Positions 36,019 to 45,847 of a stretch of DNA of 64,000 nucleotides are shown here, in pieces. The stretch spans positions 1 to 64,000 of the forward strand of contig NZ_JADWYQ010000010.1 in NCBI RefSeq assembly GCF_022414575.1, written 5' to 3'. This DNA comes from Streptomyces sp. MUM 178J. GTDB taxonomy: Bacteria > Actinomycetota > Actinomycetes > Streptomycetales > Streptomycetaceae. Both the position numbers and the translations under genes were made by a program. Position 1 is the stretch's first letter; every line of letters begins with the position of its first letter. The notes under the pieces were generated by a model. That model was not told where the DNA came from and did not search any database. It saw only the letters and a program-made list of their open reading frames with translations.

Positions 36019-37740
36019 ATGGCCCGAGCCAACGAGGAGGTCGAGGCGCTGCTCCAGGAGTACGCCGATCTCATCGCGATCAGCGGCGGCGACGCCTTCA
36101 AGGCGCGCGCCTACGAGAAGGCCGCACGCGCCATCGGCGGCCACCCCGCCGACATCGCCAAGCTCGACGCCAAAGGGCTGCGGGAGATCCCGAACGTCGG
36201 CAAGTCCATTGCCGACAAGGTCGTGGAGTATCTGCACACCGGCCATGTCCCGGTGATCGACGAGACCCGGGCGACGATCCCGGCCGGCGTCCGCGAACTG
36301 ATCGCCATCCCCACGCTCGGCCCGAAGAAGGCCCTGGTGCTCCACCAGGAGCTCGGCGTCTCCTCCGTCGACCAACTCCTCGACGCCATCCACGCCGAAC
36401 GGCTGCGGGACCTCAAGGGGTTCGGCGAGAAGACCGAGGAGAACCTGCTGCACGGCATCTCCCTGATGCAGAAGGCCGGCGAAGGCCGCATCCTCCTCAG
36501 CGCCGCCCTGGACGTCGCCGAGCAGATCACCGGCGAACTGTCCGCGATCCCCGGCTGCGAGCGGTGCGCCTACGCGGGCTCGCTGCGCCGGATGCGCGAG
36601 ACCATCGGCGACATCGACATCCTGGTGGCCGCCGACGACTCCGCGCCCTTCATGGAGGCGCTCGGGAGCCTGCCGCAGACCGCCGAGACCATCGCCCACG
36701 GCGAGAAGAAGACCTCCATCCGCACCACCAAGGGCCTCCAGGTGGACCTGAGGGTCCTGCCGCCGGTCTCCTGGGGCGCGGGTCTGCAGTACTTCACCGG
36801 CAGCAAGGCGCACAACATCCGCACCCGCGCGATCGCCGTGCGCAAGGGCCTCAAACTCTCCGAGTACGGACTCTTCCACACCAAGAGCGGACGGCGCGTC
36901 ACCTCACAGACGGAGGAGGACATCTACGCCCGCCTCGGCCTGCCGTGGATCCCGCCGCCCCTGCGCGAGGACCGCGGCGAGATCGCCGCGGGACTGGCGG
37001 GCCAACTCCCCGACCTGGTCACCGAGGACGACATCCGGGGCGATCTGCACACGCACACCGACCTCACCGACGGCCTCGCCCCCCTGGAGGACATGGTCGC
37101 CGCAGCGGCCGACCGCGGCTATGCGTACTACGCGGTCACCGACCACGCCCCGAACCTCTACATGCAGCGCATGACCGACGAGAAGATGCTCGCCCAGCGC
37201 GACCGCGTCCGAGCGCTCGACCGCGCCTTCCGCGGCATGCGGCTGCTGCACGGCACGGAGCTCAACATCGGGCCGGACGGCGACCTCGACTGGCCCGATG
37301 ACTTCCTCGCCGAGTTCGACCTCTGCGTCGCCTCCGTCCACTCCCACTTCAACCAGAGCCGCCGGGACCTGACCCGCCGTCTGATCCGCGCCTGTGAGAA
37401 TCCGCACGTCGCGATCATCGGCCACCCCACGACCCGCCGCATCGGCAAACGCCCGCCCATCGACGCCGACTTCGACGCCGTCTTCGAAGCCTGCGCGGCC
37501 ACCGGCACCGCCCTGGAGATCAACTCCCATCCGGAGCGGCTCGACCTGCGTGACGAGGACATCCTGCGCGCCAGGGAGTACGGCGTGAAGTTCGCCATCG
37601 ACTCCGACGCCCACTCCACCACCCATCTGCCCTATCTGCGCTACGGAGTCGGCACCGCCCAGCGCGGCTGGCTCACGAAGGACGACGTCGTCAACGCCTG
37701 GCCGCTGACCAGGCTGCGCCGCTTTCTGCGCAAGGGCTGA
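36019..37740 (+). CDS. polX: PolX family DNA polymerase with PHP domain
   Basis: 573 residues. Helix-hairpin-helix 8-kDa-like region (~1-95, LREIPNVGKSIADKV), a second HhH (IPTLGPKKALVLH), polymerase-beta nucleotidyltransferase core with catalytic Asp pair GDIDILVAA and third Asp in QVDLRVL, and a C-terminal PHP domain (~335-573) with metal ligands HTHTDLTDG, TDHAPN, GTELNIG, SVHSHFNQ, GHPT and DSDAHS. Family members do gap filling, 3'-5' exonuclease and AP-site work in base-excision repair. It faces away from the archease gene. Confidence 0.95.
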   Translation: MARANEEVEALLQEYADLIAISGGDAFKARAYEKAARAIGGHPADIAKLDAKGLREIPNVGKSIADKVVEYLHTGHVPVIDETRATIPAGVRELIAIPTLGPKKALVLHQELGVSSVDQLLDAIHAERLRDLKGFGEKTEENLLHGISLMQKAGEGRILLSAALDVAEQITGELSAIPGCERCAYAGSLRRMRETIGDIDILVAADDSAPFMEALGSLPQTAETIAHGEKKTSIRTTKGLQVDLRVLPPVSWGAGLQYFTGSKAHNIRTRAIAVRKGLKLSEYGLFHTKSGRRVTSQTEEDIYARLGLPWIPPPLREDRGEIAAGLAGQLPDLVTEDDIRGDLHTHTDLTDGLAPLEDMVAAAADRGYAYYAVTDHAPNLYMQRMTDEKMLAQRDRVRALDRAFRGMRLLHGTELNIGPDGDLDWPDDFLAEFDLCVASVHSHFNQSRRDLTRRLIRACENPHVAIIGHPTTRRIGKRPPIDADFDAVFEACAATGTALEINSHPERLDLRDEDILRAREYGVKFAIDSDAHSTTHLPYLRYGVGTAQRGWLTKDDVVNAWPLTRLRRFLRKG

Positions 37741-37812
37741 CGTCGGATCTGAGTATCCTCCGGTTCTGCCCTGCCCCGCGGCCAACCCGCCGGCCCCTGC
37801 AACGGAGAGCGC

Positions 37813-38775
37813 ATGCCACAAGCCGACAGCTCACACGTCGACGCCGCAGAACTCCTCACGCTCGCGCTCCGCCACCTCGACGACTACGACACCCGCCGCC
37901 CCTTCACCGAGATCCCGACCCTCGACGACTCCACCCCGCTGCCCTTCCGGCCCTTTCCGGCCCTGGCGATCGCCATGGCCGGGCATGTCCTGTCTGCATG
38001 GGAGGTCAGGACGTTCCAGGTCGAGCGCGCCAAGCGAGGAGAGCGCATACGGTTCTTCACCGCGGTCGGCACAGAGCCCGGACGGACCTTCCGCGCCTGC
38101 ACCCTCTTCGACCCCGAGCTGGGCACCCAGAGCGTCGTCGAGCTGTGCGGACACGCCTTCTGCTCCAACAAGGCCCCCGCCGGCCCCGGGAGCCGCTGCG
38201 CCGACCATCTCGGCGATCCGCCGCCGGACGGCTGCGACCCGTGCCACTGGCTGCGCAGGGCCGGCGAAGCCGCCATCTCGGTCGAGCGCGGCCGCAGAGG
38301 TCTCACCGAGACGGAGGCGCTGGCCGTGCACGCGGCACGCGCCGGTGTGCCCATGGCACAGGTGCGCAGAGCCACCGGGCTGCCTGAATGGACGGTACAT
38401 GCCCTCAGCGGCGAGCCCGCGAGCGTTCCTGAGGGCGTCGACGGCTCCGACGCCCCCGCCGCCTGGCCCCTTGTGCTCACTCCCGTGCGCGACATCACCG
38501 CGGCGGACGTCCACCGTGTCTACGCATACACAAGCGGCAGCCCCGCCCCGCCCGGCCCCGACACGGTGCTCGCCCGGAAGGACCGCTGGTACACATACGA
38601 GCCGCTGCGCGAGAACGGCCCCTTCCTGGTCTTCGAGGACGAGCACTGCTTCACGCTTCAGTGGTGGCAGATGCAGGACCATCTGCCGGAGCACCAGCTC
38701 GCCCGCCCCGGCGACGAGAGCCGCAGACGGGACATGTACGAGCCGCCCTGCCAGTGCGGCGACTGCGACTACTAG
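37813..38775 (+). CDS. Cysteine-rich hypothetical protein
   Basis: 320 residues from ATG 37813 with GGAGAG upstream. I do not recognise the family. Cysteines cluster in the middle (ELCGHAFCSN, SRCADHL, DGCDPCHW) and at the very end (PPCQCGDCDY), suggesting bound metal. A short helix-turn-helix-like part lies at ~165-200 (AVHAARAGVPMAQVRRATGL). The C-terminal third is rich in Trp/Tyr/Phe. No signal peptide or membrane helix. It stands alone, 72 bp after polX. Confidence 0.5.
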   Translation: MPQADSSHVDAAELLTLALRHLDDYDTRRPFTEIPTLDDSTPLPFRPFPALAIAMAGHVLSAWEVRTFQVERAKRGERIRFFTAVGTEPGRTFRACTLFDPELGTQSVVELCGHAFCSNKAPAGPGSRCADHLGDPPPDGCDPCHWLRRAGEAAISVERGRRGLTETEALAVHAARAGVPMAQVRRATGLPEWTVHALSGEPASVPEGVDGSDAPAAWPLVLTPVRDITAADVHRVYAYTSGSPAPPGPDTVLARKDRWYTYEPLRENGPFLVFEDEHCFTLQWWQMQDHLPEHQLARPGDESRRRDMYEPPCQCGDCDY

Positions 38776-38793
38776 TGCCGGAGGGGCTGGACC

Positions 38794-39765
38794 TCAGCCC
38801 GACTCGGGGAAGTGGCAGGCCACCTGACGCGCCTCCCCGGCGGCCGCGATCCGCAGTGCCGGGGCCTCGGCCCGGCAGATGTCCCGCGCCTTGGGGCAGC
38901 GCGGATGGAAGGTGCAGCCGGGCGGGGGCGCGGCAGGGCTGGGCGGGTCGCCGAGCAGGGTGATCCGCTCCCGGGTCCGCTCGGCGGCCGGATCCGGCAG
39001 CGGCGCCGCGGACAGCAGCGCACGCGTGTAGGGGTGGGCGGGGGCCTTGTACAGGTGCTCCTTCGCGCCGATCTCGACGATTCGGCCGAGGTACATCACG
39101 GCGACCCGGTCGCACACCCGCTTGATGACCGACAGGTCGTGGGCGATGAAGAGATAGGACAGGCCCAGCTCCCGCTGCAGCCGCTCCATCAGATTGACGA
39201 TCTGGGCCTGCACGGACACGTCCAGCGCGGAGACGGGTTCGTCGGCGACCACCAGTCGGGGGCTGGTGGCCAGCGCGCGGGCGATGCCGATGCGCTGGGC
39301 CTGTCCGCCGGAGAACTCATGGGGGTAGCGGTCGATGTGTTCCGGGATCAGGCCGACCAGCTCCATCAGCTCGGCCGCCCGTCCGCGCGCCTCGGCGACC
39401 GCGGCGCCCTGCACGATCAGCGGGTCGGAGATGATGCGGGCCACCGTCTGACGGGGGTTGAGGGAGGAATGCGGATCCTGGAAGACCATCTGGAGCTCGG
39501 TGCGCAAAGGCTTCAGCGCCCGCTGCGACAGACGGCCGATGTCGCGTCCGCCGAATTCAATCGACCCGGAGGTCGGCTGCAGCAGCCGGACGATCATCCG
39601 GCCGGTGGTGGACTTGCCGCAGCCGGACTCGCCGACCAGGCCGAGTGTCTCGCCCGTCGCCACCTCGAAGCTGACGCCGTCGACGGCCCGGACGGGAGCC
39701 GAGCGGGCCCGCCGGCCGGGGAACGTCATCGTCAGGTCCCGTACACGGAGCAGAGGTGTGGTCAT
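38794..39765 (-). CDS. Peptide/opine ABC transporter ATP-binding protein (DppF/OppF type)
   Basis: 323 residues. Walker [13 protein letters not shown]-loop [12 protein letters not shown], signature [15 protein letters not shown], Walker [17 protein letters not shown], His-switch FIAHDLSV. The C-terminal oligopeptide-transporter extension carries the cysteine motif [15 protein letters not shown], typical of DppF/OppF. ATG 39765 overlaps the DppD-like stop (ATGA). Last gene of the five-gene importer operon. Confidence 0.93.
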   Translation of the reverse strand: MTTPLLRVRDLTMTFPGRRARSAPVRAVDGVSFEVATGETLGLVGESGCGKSTTGRMIVRLLQPTSGSIEFGGRDIGRLSQRALKPLRTELQMVFQDPHSSLNPRQTVARIISDPLIVQGAAVAEARGRAAELMELVGLIPEHIDRYPHEFSGGQAQRIGIARALATSPRLVVADEPVSALDVSVQAQIVNLMERLQRELGLSYLFIAHDLSVIKRVCDRVAVMYLGRIVEIGAKEHLYKAPAHPYTRALLSAAPLPDPAAERTRERITLLGDPPSPAAPPPGCTFHPRCPKARDICRAEAPALRIAAAGEARQVACHFPESG

Positions 39766-40787
39766 GAGCTGATGCCTTCGTACGCGGGGAAGTGGCAGGC
39801 CACCGGATGCCCGGCCGGCCCGGTCGGTCCGTCGAGCTCGGGGCGCTCGGTCTCGCAGCGGGACCGCTCGCCGTCAAAGGAGGCGGCGGCCAGCCGCGGG
39901 CAGCGGGGCGCGAACGCACAGCCGGGGGCCGGGGCGAGCAGTGAGGGCGGGCTGCCGGGGATGGCCCGCAGCGGCTCGTCATCGTCGTCGTCGAGGCGCG
40001 GCAGCGAGTCCAGCAGGGCGCGGGTGTACGGATGGGCGGGGGAGGCGAACAGCGTGTCCACGGGAGCTTGTTCGGCCGCCCGGCCCCCGTACATCACCAG
40101 CACGTCGTGGGCGACGCGGGCGACCACGCCCAGATCGTGGGTGATCATCACGACGGCGAGCCCCCGCTGCTCCTGGAGCCGGGCGATCAGCTCCAGGATC
40201 TGGGCCTGCACGGTGACGTCGAGGGCGGTGGTCGGCTCGTCCGCGATGAGCAGCTCCGGTTCGCAGGCCAGCGCCATCGCGATCATCACTCGCTGGCGCA
40301 TCCCGCCGGAGAACTGGTGCGGATACTCACCCGCTCGGCGCCTGGGCTCGGGGATGCCGACCTCGGCGAGGGCTTCGACGGCCCGGGCGCGGGCCGCTCT
40401 GCGGCCGGAGCGGAAGTGGACCCGGTGGTGTTCGGCGATCTGCTCCCCGACGGTGTAGTAGGGGTGCAGGCTGGAGAGCGGATCCTGGAAGATCATCGCC
40501 ATCCTGCGGCCCCGCAGCCGGTTCAGCTCCCGTTCGTCCCTGCCGGTCAGCTCCTGTCCGTCGAGGATGACGGAGCCGCTGACGCGGGCGTTCGCATGCA
40601 GGCCCAGCACGGCGAGCGAGGTGACGGACTTCCCCGACCCCGACTCGCCGACGATGCCCAGCGTGCGGCCCCGCCGCACCTCGAAACTGAGCGAGTCCAC
40701 GGCCCGTACCGGCCCGTGCTTCGTCGGAAAGGTGACCGTCAGATCCCTGACGGACAGCAGGCTGTCGGGCGGCAAACTCTCGGACAT
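39762..40787 (-). CDS. Peptide/opine ABC transporter ATP-binding protein (DppD/OppD type)
   Basis: 341 residues from ATG 40787. Walker [13 protein letters not shown]-loop [13 protein letters not shown], signature [15 protein letters not shown], Walker [17 protein letters not shown], switch ITHDLGV. C-terminal cysteine segment [10 protein letters not shown]...C. The start overlaps the upstream permease stop (TGATG). It forms the ATPase heterodimer with the 38794 protein. Confidence 0.93.
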   Translation of the reverse strand: MSESLPPDSLLSVRDLTVTFPTKHGPVRAVDSLSFEVRRGRTLGIVGESGSGKSVTSLAVLGLHANARVSGSVILDGQELTGRDERELNRLRGRRMAMIFQDPLSSLHPYYTVGEQIAEHHRVHFRSGRRAARARAVEALAEVGIPEPRRRAGEYPHQFSGGMRQRVMIAMALACEPELLIADEPTTALDVTVQAQILELIARLQEQRGLAVVMITHDLGVVARVAHDVLVMYGGRAAEQAPVDTLFASPAHPYTRALLDSLPRLDDDDDEPLRAIPGSPPSLLAPAPGCAFAPRCPRLAAASFDGERSRCETERPELDGPTGPAGHPVACHFPAYEGISS

Positions 40788-41773
40788 CAGTACCTCACGC
40801 GGGGGTCGACCACGGCGTACAGCAGATCGACGGCCAGATTGGCCAGGACGATGAAGGTGGCGGCGAGCAGGGTGACGCCGAGGATGACCGGCTGGTCGCC
40901 GCTGGAGAGCGCGCCGTAGAACAGCCGGCCCACCCCCGGCAGCCCGAAGATCGACTCGGTGATCACCGCTCCGGCCAGCAGTCCGCCGAGGTCCATCCCG
41001 AAGATGGTGAGGACCGGTGTCATCCCGGCCCGCAGACCGTGCTTGACCACGACCGTGCGGCGGGGCAGCCCTTTGGCGCGAGCCGTGCGGATATACGGCT
41101 CCGCCATCGTCTCGATCATCGAACTGCGGCTCTGCCGCGCGTACATGGCCGCGTACAGGATGGCCAGCGCCAGCCACGGCAGCAGCAGATTGGACGCCCA
41201 CTGGACGGGGTCGGAGCCCAGCGGCACATACTGCGGATAGGGGAGCAGCCCGGTCGCCCGGATCAGACCGTAGATCAGCAGCACCGAGGTGAAGTAGACG
41301 GGCAGCGAGGCGGCGGCGACGGCGCCCACCATCAGCACGCGGTCGGCAAGCGTGTCCTTGCGCAGCGCCGCGGTGACGCCCGCGCTGAGCCCGAGGCCCA
41401 GCCAGAGCGCCGCGGCGCCGAACGCCAGCGACGCGGAGACCGGCAGCCGGTCCATCAGCAGATCCCACACGGCCTGGCTGTTCTCGTAGGAGTAGCCGAG
41501 GCAGGGGAATTCGCAGTGCAGCGTGTACTGTCCGCTGCCGATGGTGCGGCCGGTGAAGATGCCGGTGACGAAGTCGGCGAACTGCCGCCACACCGGCTGG
41601 TCCAGGCCCATGTGCGCGCGGATCGCGGCCAGCCGGTCGGCGCTGCACGACTTGCCGCACGCCGCCGCCGCGGGGTCGGCGGGCAGGACGTAGAAGATGG
41701 TGAAGGTGACGGCGGCGATCGCGATCAGCACGCCGACGACGCCGAGGAGCCGCCGGCCGAGGTAGAGGATCAT
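40787..41773 (-). CDS. Peptide/opine ABC transporter permease (DppB type)
   Basis: 328 residues, six predicted membrane helices. The DppB-like start MILYLGRRLLGVVGVLIAIA, a large periplasmic loop after helix 1 (residues ~30-95) and the EAA loop YIRTARAKGLPRRTVVVKHGL are family marks; it ends PRVRY, as most DppB proteins do. It overlaps the second permease gene (ATGA) and the ATPase gene (TGATG). Confidence 0.93.
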   Translation of the reverse strand: MILYLGRRLLGVVGVLIAIAAVTFTIFYVLPADPAAAACGKSCSADRLAAIRAHMGLDQPVWRQFADFVTGIFTGRTIGSGQYTLHCEFPCLGYSYENSQAVWDLLMDRLPVSASLAFGAAALWLGLGLSAGVTAALRKDTLADRVLMVGAVAAASLPVYFTSVLLIYGLIRATGLLPYPQYVPLGSDPVQWASNLLLPWLALAILYAAMYARQSRSSMIETMAEPYIRTARAKGLPRRTVVVKHGLRAGMTPVLTIFGMDLGGLLAGAVITESIFGLPGVGRLFYGALSSGDQPVILGVTLLAATFIVLANLAVDLLYAVVDPRVRY

Positions 41774-42702
41774 ATGCGGCTTCCCCTCGGGTCGAGGATG
41801 TCGCGCAGCGCGTCGCCGAGCAGGGTGAAGGCGAGCACTGTGAGGAAGAGGCAGCTGCTCGGGAGGATGAAGTACATGGGATCCGTGTCGTAGAAGGCGA
41901 CGCTCTCGGCGATCATCTGACCCCAGGAGGGGGTGGGCGGGCGGACGCCGACGCCCAGATAGCTCAGTGCCGCCTCGGTGGCGATCATCCCGGGGATGAT
42001 CAGGGTGGTGTACGCGATGACCGGCCCTGCGACGCCCGGGAGGATGTCGCGGCTGAGGATCCGCCAGGGCCCGGCCCCGGCGACCCTTGCCGCGTCCACG
42101 TACTCCCGGTGTTTGAGGCTCAGGGTCTGGCCGCGCACCACGCGGGCGATGCCGGGCCAGCCGAAGAGTCCGATGACGACGGTCATCAGCAGGATGCGGT
42201 TGACGTCCTTCGCCACCGACAGCATCGCGATCATGAAGATCAGGGACGGGAAGGACATGGTCAGGTCCATCAGCCGGGAGAGCACGGCGTCGGTGCGCCC
42301 GCCGAAGTAGCCGGCGGTGACTCCGGCCGCGGTGCCGGCCGTCACCACGATGGCGGTGGCGGCGAACGCGATGAACAGCGAGACCTGAGCGCCGTGCACG
42401 ACCCTGGCGAACAGATCGCGTCCGGTGACCGGTTCGACGCCGAGCCAGTGGTCGGCGCTGATGCCGCCGAACGGGCCGATCGGCAGTCCGCCGAGGTACG
42501 GGTCGACGGCGGACTTGTCGAACTCGTCCGGCGACCAGCCGCCCAGCGCACTGAGCAGCGGCGCCGCCGCGGCCATGAACACGAACAGGGCGACGACGCT
42601 GAGGGAGATCTTCACGGAGGTGCGGCGGCGCAGTTCCGCGCGGGCGAGCTGCCAGGGGCCGCTGCCCGCGGGAAGTGAGGTGGAGCTGAGGGTGGCAGCC
42701 AT
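41770..42702 (-). CDS. Peptide/opine ABC transporter permease (DppC type)
   Basis: 310 residues from ATG 42702. N-terminal cytoplasmic segment, helix at ~35-55, the DppC-type loop WLGVEPVTGRDLFARVVHGAQ, EAA loop YVDAARVAGAGPWRILSRDIL, and the C-terminus GDALRDILDPR. Partner of the 40787 permease. It lies 11 bp after the binding-protein gene. Confidence 0.93.
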   Translation of the reverse strand: MAATLSSTSLPAGSGPWQLARAELRRRTSVKISLSVVALFVFMAAAAPLLSALGGWSPDEFDKSAVDPYLGGLPIGPFGGISADHWLGVEPVTGRDLFARVVHGAQVSLFIAFAATAIVVTAGTAAGVTAGYFGGRTDAVLSRLMDLTMSFPSLIFMIAMLSVAKDVNRILLMTVVIGLFGWPGIARVVRGQTLSLKHREYVDAARVAGAGPWRILSRDILPGVAGPVIAYTTLIIPGMIATEAALSYLGVGVRPPTPSWGQMIAESVAFYDTDPMYFILPSSCLFLTVLAFTLLGDALRDILDPRGSRI

Positions 42703-42713
42703 GGTGTGCTGCC

Positions 42714-44474
42714 TCAGCCCGCGCTCTTGGCCGGGTCCTTGAGGCCGACCGTCGCGTAGTCGATCTGGCCGCCGAAGGAGGTGTGGCCGTACGCCCCCGC
42801 GATGTTGGCGCCGAGCAGCAGCGGCATGCGCTCGATGACGGCGGGCGCCGTCGGGGCCTTGGCGAGGATCTCGCCGTCCAGCTGCTGCCAGGCCTGGTTG
42901 GCCTGCTGGGCGTCGGTCATCGCGGCGATCTCGTCCATGCGCTGCATGGTCGGCTTGTCGCGGAAGAGCGAGTGGTTGCCGGAGTTGCCCTTCTCCTTGA
43001 TGTAGCGGCCGTCGAAGACGAAGGGCAGGAAGGTGGAGCCGGAAGGGTAGTCCGGGCACCAGCCGGTGTAGACCAGGTCGGTGCGGTTCTCGGTGTCGCC
43101 GATGGTGTCGTAGAACGCCGAGGGGTCGACGGTCTCGATGGTCACCTTGATCCCGGCCCGGCCCAGGGCTTGCTGGATCGCCTCGCCCACGCCCTTGTCG
43201 CCGTTGGAGACGGTGATGCTGGTGGCGAAGCCGTCCGGCTTGCCCGCCTGCTTCAGCAGTTCCTTGGCCTTCGCCGCGTCGCCGGTGAGCGGGATCTTCA
43301 GGGTGTCGGGCTGTTTGCCGTCGAAGAGCGAGCCGGGCATCAGGGCCGTGGCCGCGTCGTTGAGCGCGGGCCCGCCGGAGGCGGTCACGATGGCCTCGCG
43401 GTCCAGCGCGTACTGCACGGCCTGACGGACCCTGACATCGTCGAACGGCGTGCGGCCGGTGTGCATCTGCACCATTTCGGTGCAGTTGCTCGACTCGGCG
43501 AGCAGCCGGGCCCGGACGTCGGCCTTGGTGAGCACCTTCGGTGTGCTCTCTGGACGCATCTTGCCCCAGGAGACGGCGGATGCGTCGGCGCCGGAGCTGG
43601 CGATCAGACGGTCGTCGATCTGGTTGCCCTTCAGCCCCATCGTCACGACGATCCGGTCCGGGTGCGCCTTGCGGACCTGGTCGGTCGCCGGGTCCCAGTG
43701 GGTGTTGCGGACGAGCACCAGCCGCTTGTCGCGCGCATACGACTCGATCTTGTACGGCCCCGAGGAGAAGGGCCGGTTGTCGTACTGCGGCCCCTTGTCC
43801 TGCGCCTTGGGCACCGGGGCGAAGGTGGGCAGCACTGTGGCATAGGCGAACTCCGCGAAGGGCTTGCGCAGTTCGAAGACGATCGTGCGGTCGTCGGGCG
43901 TCTTGACGGAGTCGAGGTGCTTGCCGTGGGCCGGTCCCTGGTAGCCCTCGGCCCCGGCGAGATAGCGGGCCGCGTAGTCGGGGCCGCCCGGCAGGTCCGG
44001 CGAGAAGGACCGCTCCACGTTGTACTTGATGTCCTGGGCGGTGATCGCAGTGCCGTCCTCGTACTTCAGACCCTTCTTGAGTCTGAACGTCCAGGTCTTG
44101 GCGCCGTTGGAGGGGGCGCCGAGGTCCTCGGCGAGATCGGGGACCAGCTCCCCGCCCTCGGCGCCCGGCGCGGCCTTGTAGGTCACCAGTGTGCGGTAGA
44201 GCAGCCGGGTGCCGAAGTCCATGTCGCCCATCACCCAGTTGCGGGCGGGGTCGAGATGGGTGAAGTCCGTGTTGGACAGCACCGTGAGGGTGCCGCCCTT
44301 CTCGGGGGCGCCGCCGACCACGGCTCCGTTGTTGGCCGTTGCGGGGTTCTCCGCGGAACCTCTTCCGTCGCGGGCCGAGTCCTCTCCGTCTCTCCCGCCG
44401 GAACAGCCGGATGCGCCCAGTGCGAGGGTCGCCGCCAGGGCGGCGGCAACGGTCGTGAGAGTGCGCGTGTTCAT
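42714..44474 (-). CDS. Peptide/opine-binding lipoprotein (SBP family 5)
   Basis: 586 residues. Lipoprotein signal with lipobox GASGC (Cys24), then a Ser/Gly/Asn linker and a large DppA/OppA-type binding fold: PDLAEDLGAPSNGAKTWTF, FRLKKGLKYEDGTAITAQD, YDNRPFSSGPYKIESY, and TLVYTGWCPDYPSGSTFLP-like late segment. First gene of the importer. It starts 72 bp from a divergent operator-like repeat shared with the oxidoreductase operon, suggesting the imported solute is the substrate of those enzymes. Confidence 0.92.
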   Translation of the reverse strand: MNTRTLTTVAAALAATLALGASGCSGGRDGEDSARDGRGSAENPATANNGAVVGGAPEKGGTLTVLSNTDFTHLDPARNWVMGDMDFGTRLLYRTLVTYKAAPGAEGGELVPDLAEDLGAPSNGAKTWTFRLKKGLKYEDGTAITAQDIKYNVERSFSPDLPGGPDYAARYLAGAEGYQGPAHGKHLDSVKTPDDRTIVFELRKPFAEFAYATVLPTFAPVPKAQDKGPQYDNRPFSSGPYKIESYARDKRLVLVRNTHWDPATDQVRKAHPDRIVVTMGLKGNQIDDRLIASSGADASAVSWGKMRPESTPKVLTKADVRARLLAESSNCTEMVQMHTGRTPFDDVRVRQAVQYALDREAIVTASGGPALNDAATALMPGSLFDGKQPDTLKIPLTGDAAKAKELLKQAGKPDGFATSITVSNGDKGVGEAIQQALGRAGIKVTIETVDPSAFYDTIGDTENRTDLVYTGWCPDYPSGSTFLPFVFDGRYIKEKGNSGNHSLFRDKPTMQRMDEIAAMTDAQQANQAWQQLDGEILAKAPTAPAVIERMPLLLGANIAGAYGHTSFGGQIDYATVGLKDPAKSAG

Positions 44475-44537
44475 CAGTGGTCACTCCGTGAACAGTCGGA
44501 CAGCCGTGGGTGGCTGGAATGTGACCGGTAACATAGT

Positions 44538-44652
44538 AATGTGAAATGGTACTTCACAAGGTGTGGATGTCGCCGTTACCCACCCGTGTCCAAGTCGGAC
44601 CGCCACCGGGTGCGGCGACCTTGCCCCGGCTTATGCAATGTGAAATATTACT
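44538..44652. promoter_or_regulatory. Divergent control region with a 16-bp direct repeat
   Basis: AATGTGAAATGGTACT (44538-44553) and AATGTGAAATATTACT (44637-44652) agree at 14 of 16 bases, 99 bp apart. The first is part of the inverted repeat TGTGAA-n7-TTCACA (44540-44558). One lies near the transporter start and the other 10 bp before the oxidoreductase ATG. They look like operators for one unknown regulator acting by looping or on both promoters. Confidence 0.55.
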
Positions 44653-44662
44653 GCGCGTGCCC

Positions 44663-45823
44663 ATGAGAGATGCCCCGGACCTCATCGTCGTCGGCGCCGG
44701 CGTCGTCGGCGCGGCCTGCGCCTACTACGCGGCACGCGCCGGCCTTTCCGTCACCGTGATCGACCGCGGCCCGGTCTCGGCCGGCGCCACCGGGGCCGGT
44801 GAAGGCAACCTCCTCGTCTCCGACAAGGAGCCGGGCCCCGAACTCAAACTCGCCCTGCTCTCCACGGGACTCTGGCGGGAACTGGCCGAACTGCTCCCGC
44901 CGGCCGTCGAGTACGAACCCAAGGGCGGCGTCGTCATCGCCTCGGACGAGGCGGGCATGGCCTCGCTGCGGGACTTCGCGGCACGGCAGAGCAGAGCGGG
45001 CGTCACCGCGCACGAGCTCCCGGCCGGCCGGCTGCACGAGCTGGAGCCCCACCTCGCACCCGACCTGGCGGGCGGGTTCCACTACCCCCAGGACGCCCAG
45101 GTCATGCCCGCGCTCGCGGCGGCGCATCTGCTGCGCGCGGGCGGCGAACGGGTGCGGCTGCTGCTCGGCGAGGAGGTCACCGGCCTCATCACCGGGGCGA
45201 ACGGCGAGGTACGGGGCGTGCGTACGCCGAGCGGCCCCGTCCGCGCCCCGTGTGTGGTGAACGCCGCCGGGCCCTGGGGCGGCCGGTTCGCCCGCCTGGC
45301 CGGGGTGGAGCTTCCCGTGCTGCCCCGCCGGGGGTTCGTCCTTGTCACCGAGCCGCTGCCGCGGGTGGTGCGGCACAAGGTGTACGCGGCCGACTATGTC
45401 ACCGACGTGGCCAGCGGGTCAGCGGCGCTGCAGACCTCCCCGGTGGTCGAGGGCACACCGGCGGGACCGGTGCTGATCGGGTCCAGCCGGGAACGCGTCG
45501 GCTTCGACCGGTCGCTGTCGGCCGAGGCGCTGCGGCGGCTCGCCGCCGGCGCCACAGCGCTGTTCCCCGTACTGGCCGGAGTGCGGGCACTGCGTGCGTA
45601 CGCAGGCTTCCGGCCGTATCTGCCGGACCATCTGCCCGCGATCGGACCGGACCCGCGGGCGCCCGGTCTGCTGCACGCCTGCGGCCATGAAGGGGCGGGG
45701 ATCGGGCTGGCCCCGGCCACCGGGCTGATCATCGCGCGCTGTGTGACCGGCGGCGAACCGCCCCTCGATCTGCGGCCGTTCCGGCCCGAGCGTTTCGAGC
45801 GTCCTTCGTCCGATCCGCTGTGA
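44663..45823 (+). CDS. FAD-dependent amine/imino-acid oxidoreductase (DAO fold), beta-like subunit
   Basis: 386 residues from ATG 44663. FAD-binding Rossmann start DLIVVGAGVVGAACAYYAAR, the glycine-rich GATGAGEGN segment, VVNAAGPWGG, and a late GHEGAGIGLAPATG that closes over the isoalloxazine. It belongs to the D-amino-acid oxidase/sarcosine-oxidase-beta group. With the next two genes it matches three-component dehydrogenases such as D-hydroxyproline, opine or hydrogen-cyanide-synthase-type enzymes. Longer in-frame starts overlap operator-like DNA and are unlikely. Confidence 0.85.
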   Translation: MRDAPDLIVVGAGVVGAACAYYAARAGLSVTVIDRGPVSAGATGAGEGNLLVSDKEPGPELKLALLSTGLWRELAELLPPAVEYEPKGGVVIASDEAGMASLRDFAARQSRAGVTAHELPAGRLHELEPHLAPDLAGGFHYPQDAQVMPALAAAHLLRAGGERVRLLLGEEVTGLITGANGEVRGVRTPSGPVRAPCVVNAAGPWGGRFARLAGVELPVLPRRGFVLVTEPLPRVVRHKVYAADYVTDVASGSAALQTSPVVEGTPAGPVLIGSSRERVGFDRSLSAEALRRLAAGATALFPVLAGVRALRAYAGFRPYLPDHLPAIGPDPRAPGLLHACGHEGAGIGLAPATGLIIARCVTGGEPPLDLRPFRPERFERPSSDPL

Positions 45824-45847
45824 CGCCCATGCGAAAGGAGGCCCGCA

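Noticed and set aside
44546..44662. Upstream in-frame ATG 44546 for the FAD oxidoreductase
   Set aside because: It would place 39 unconserved residues before the Rossmann strand and would put both operator-like repeats inside coding DNA.
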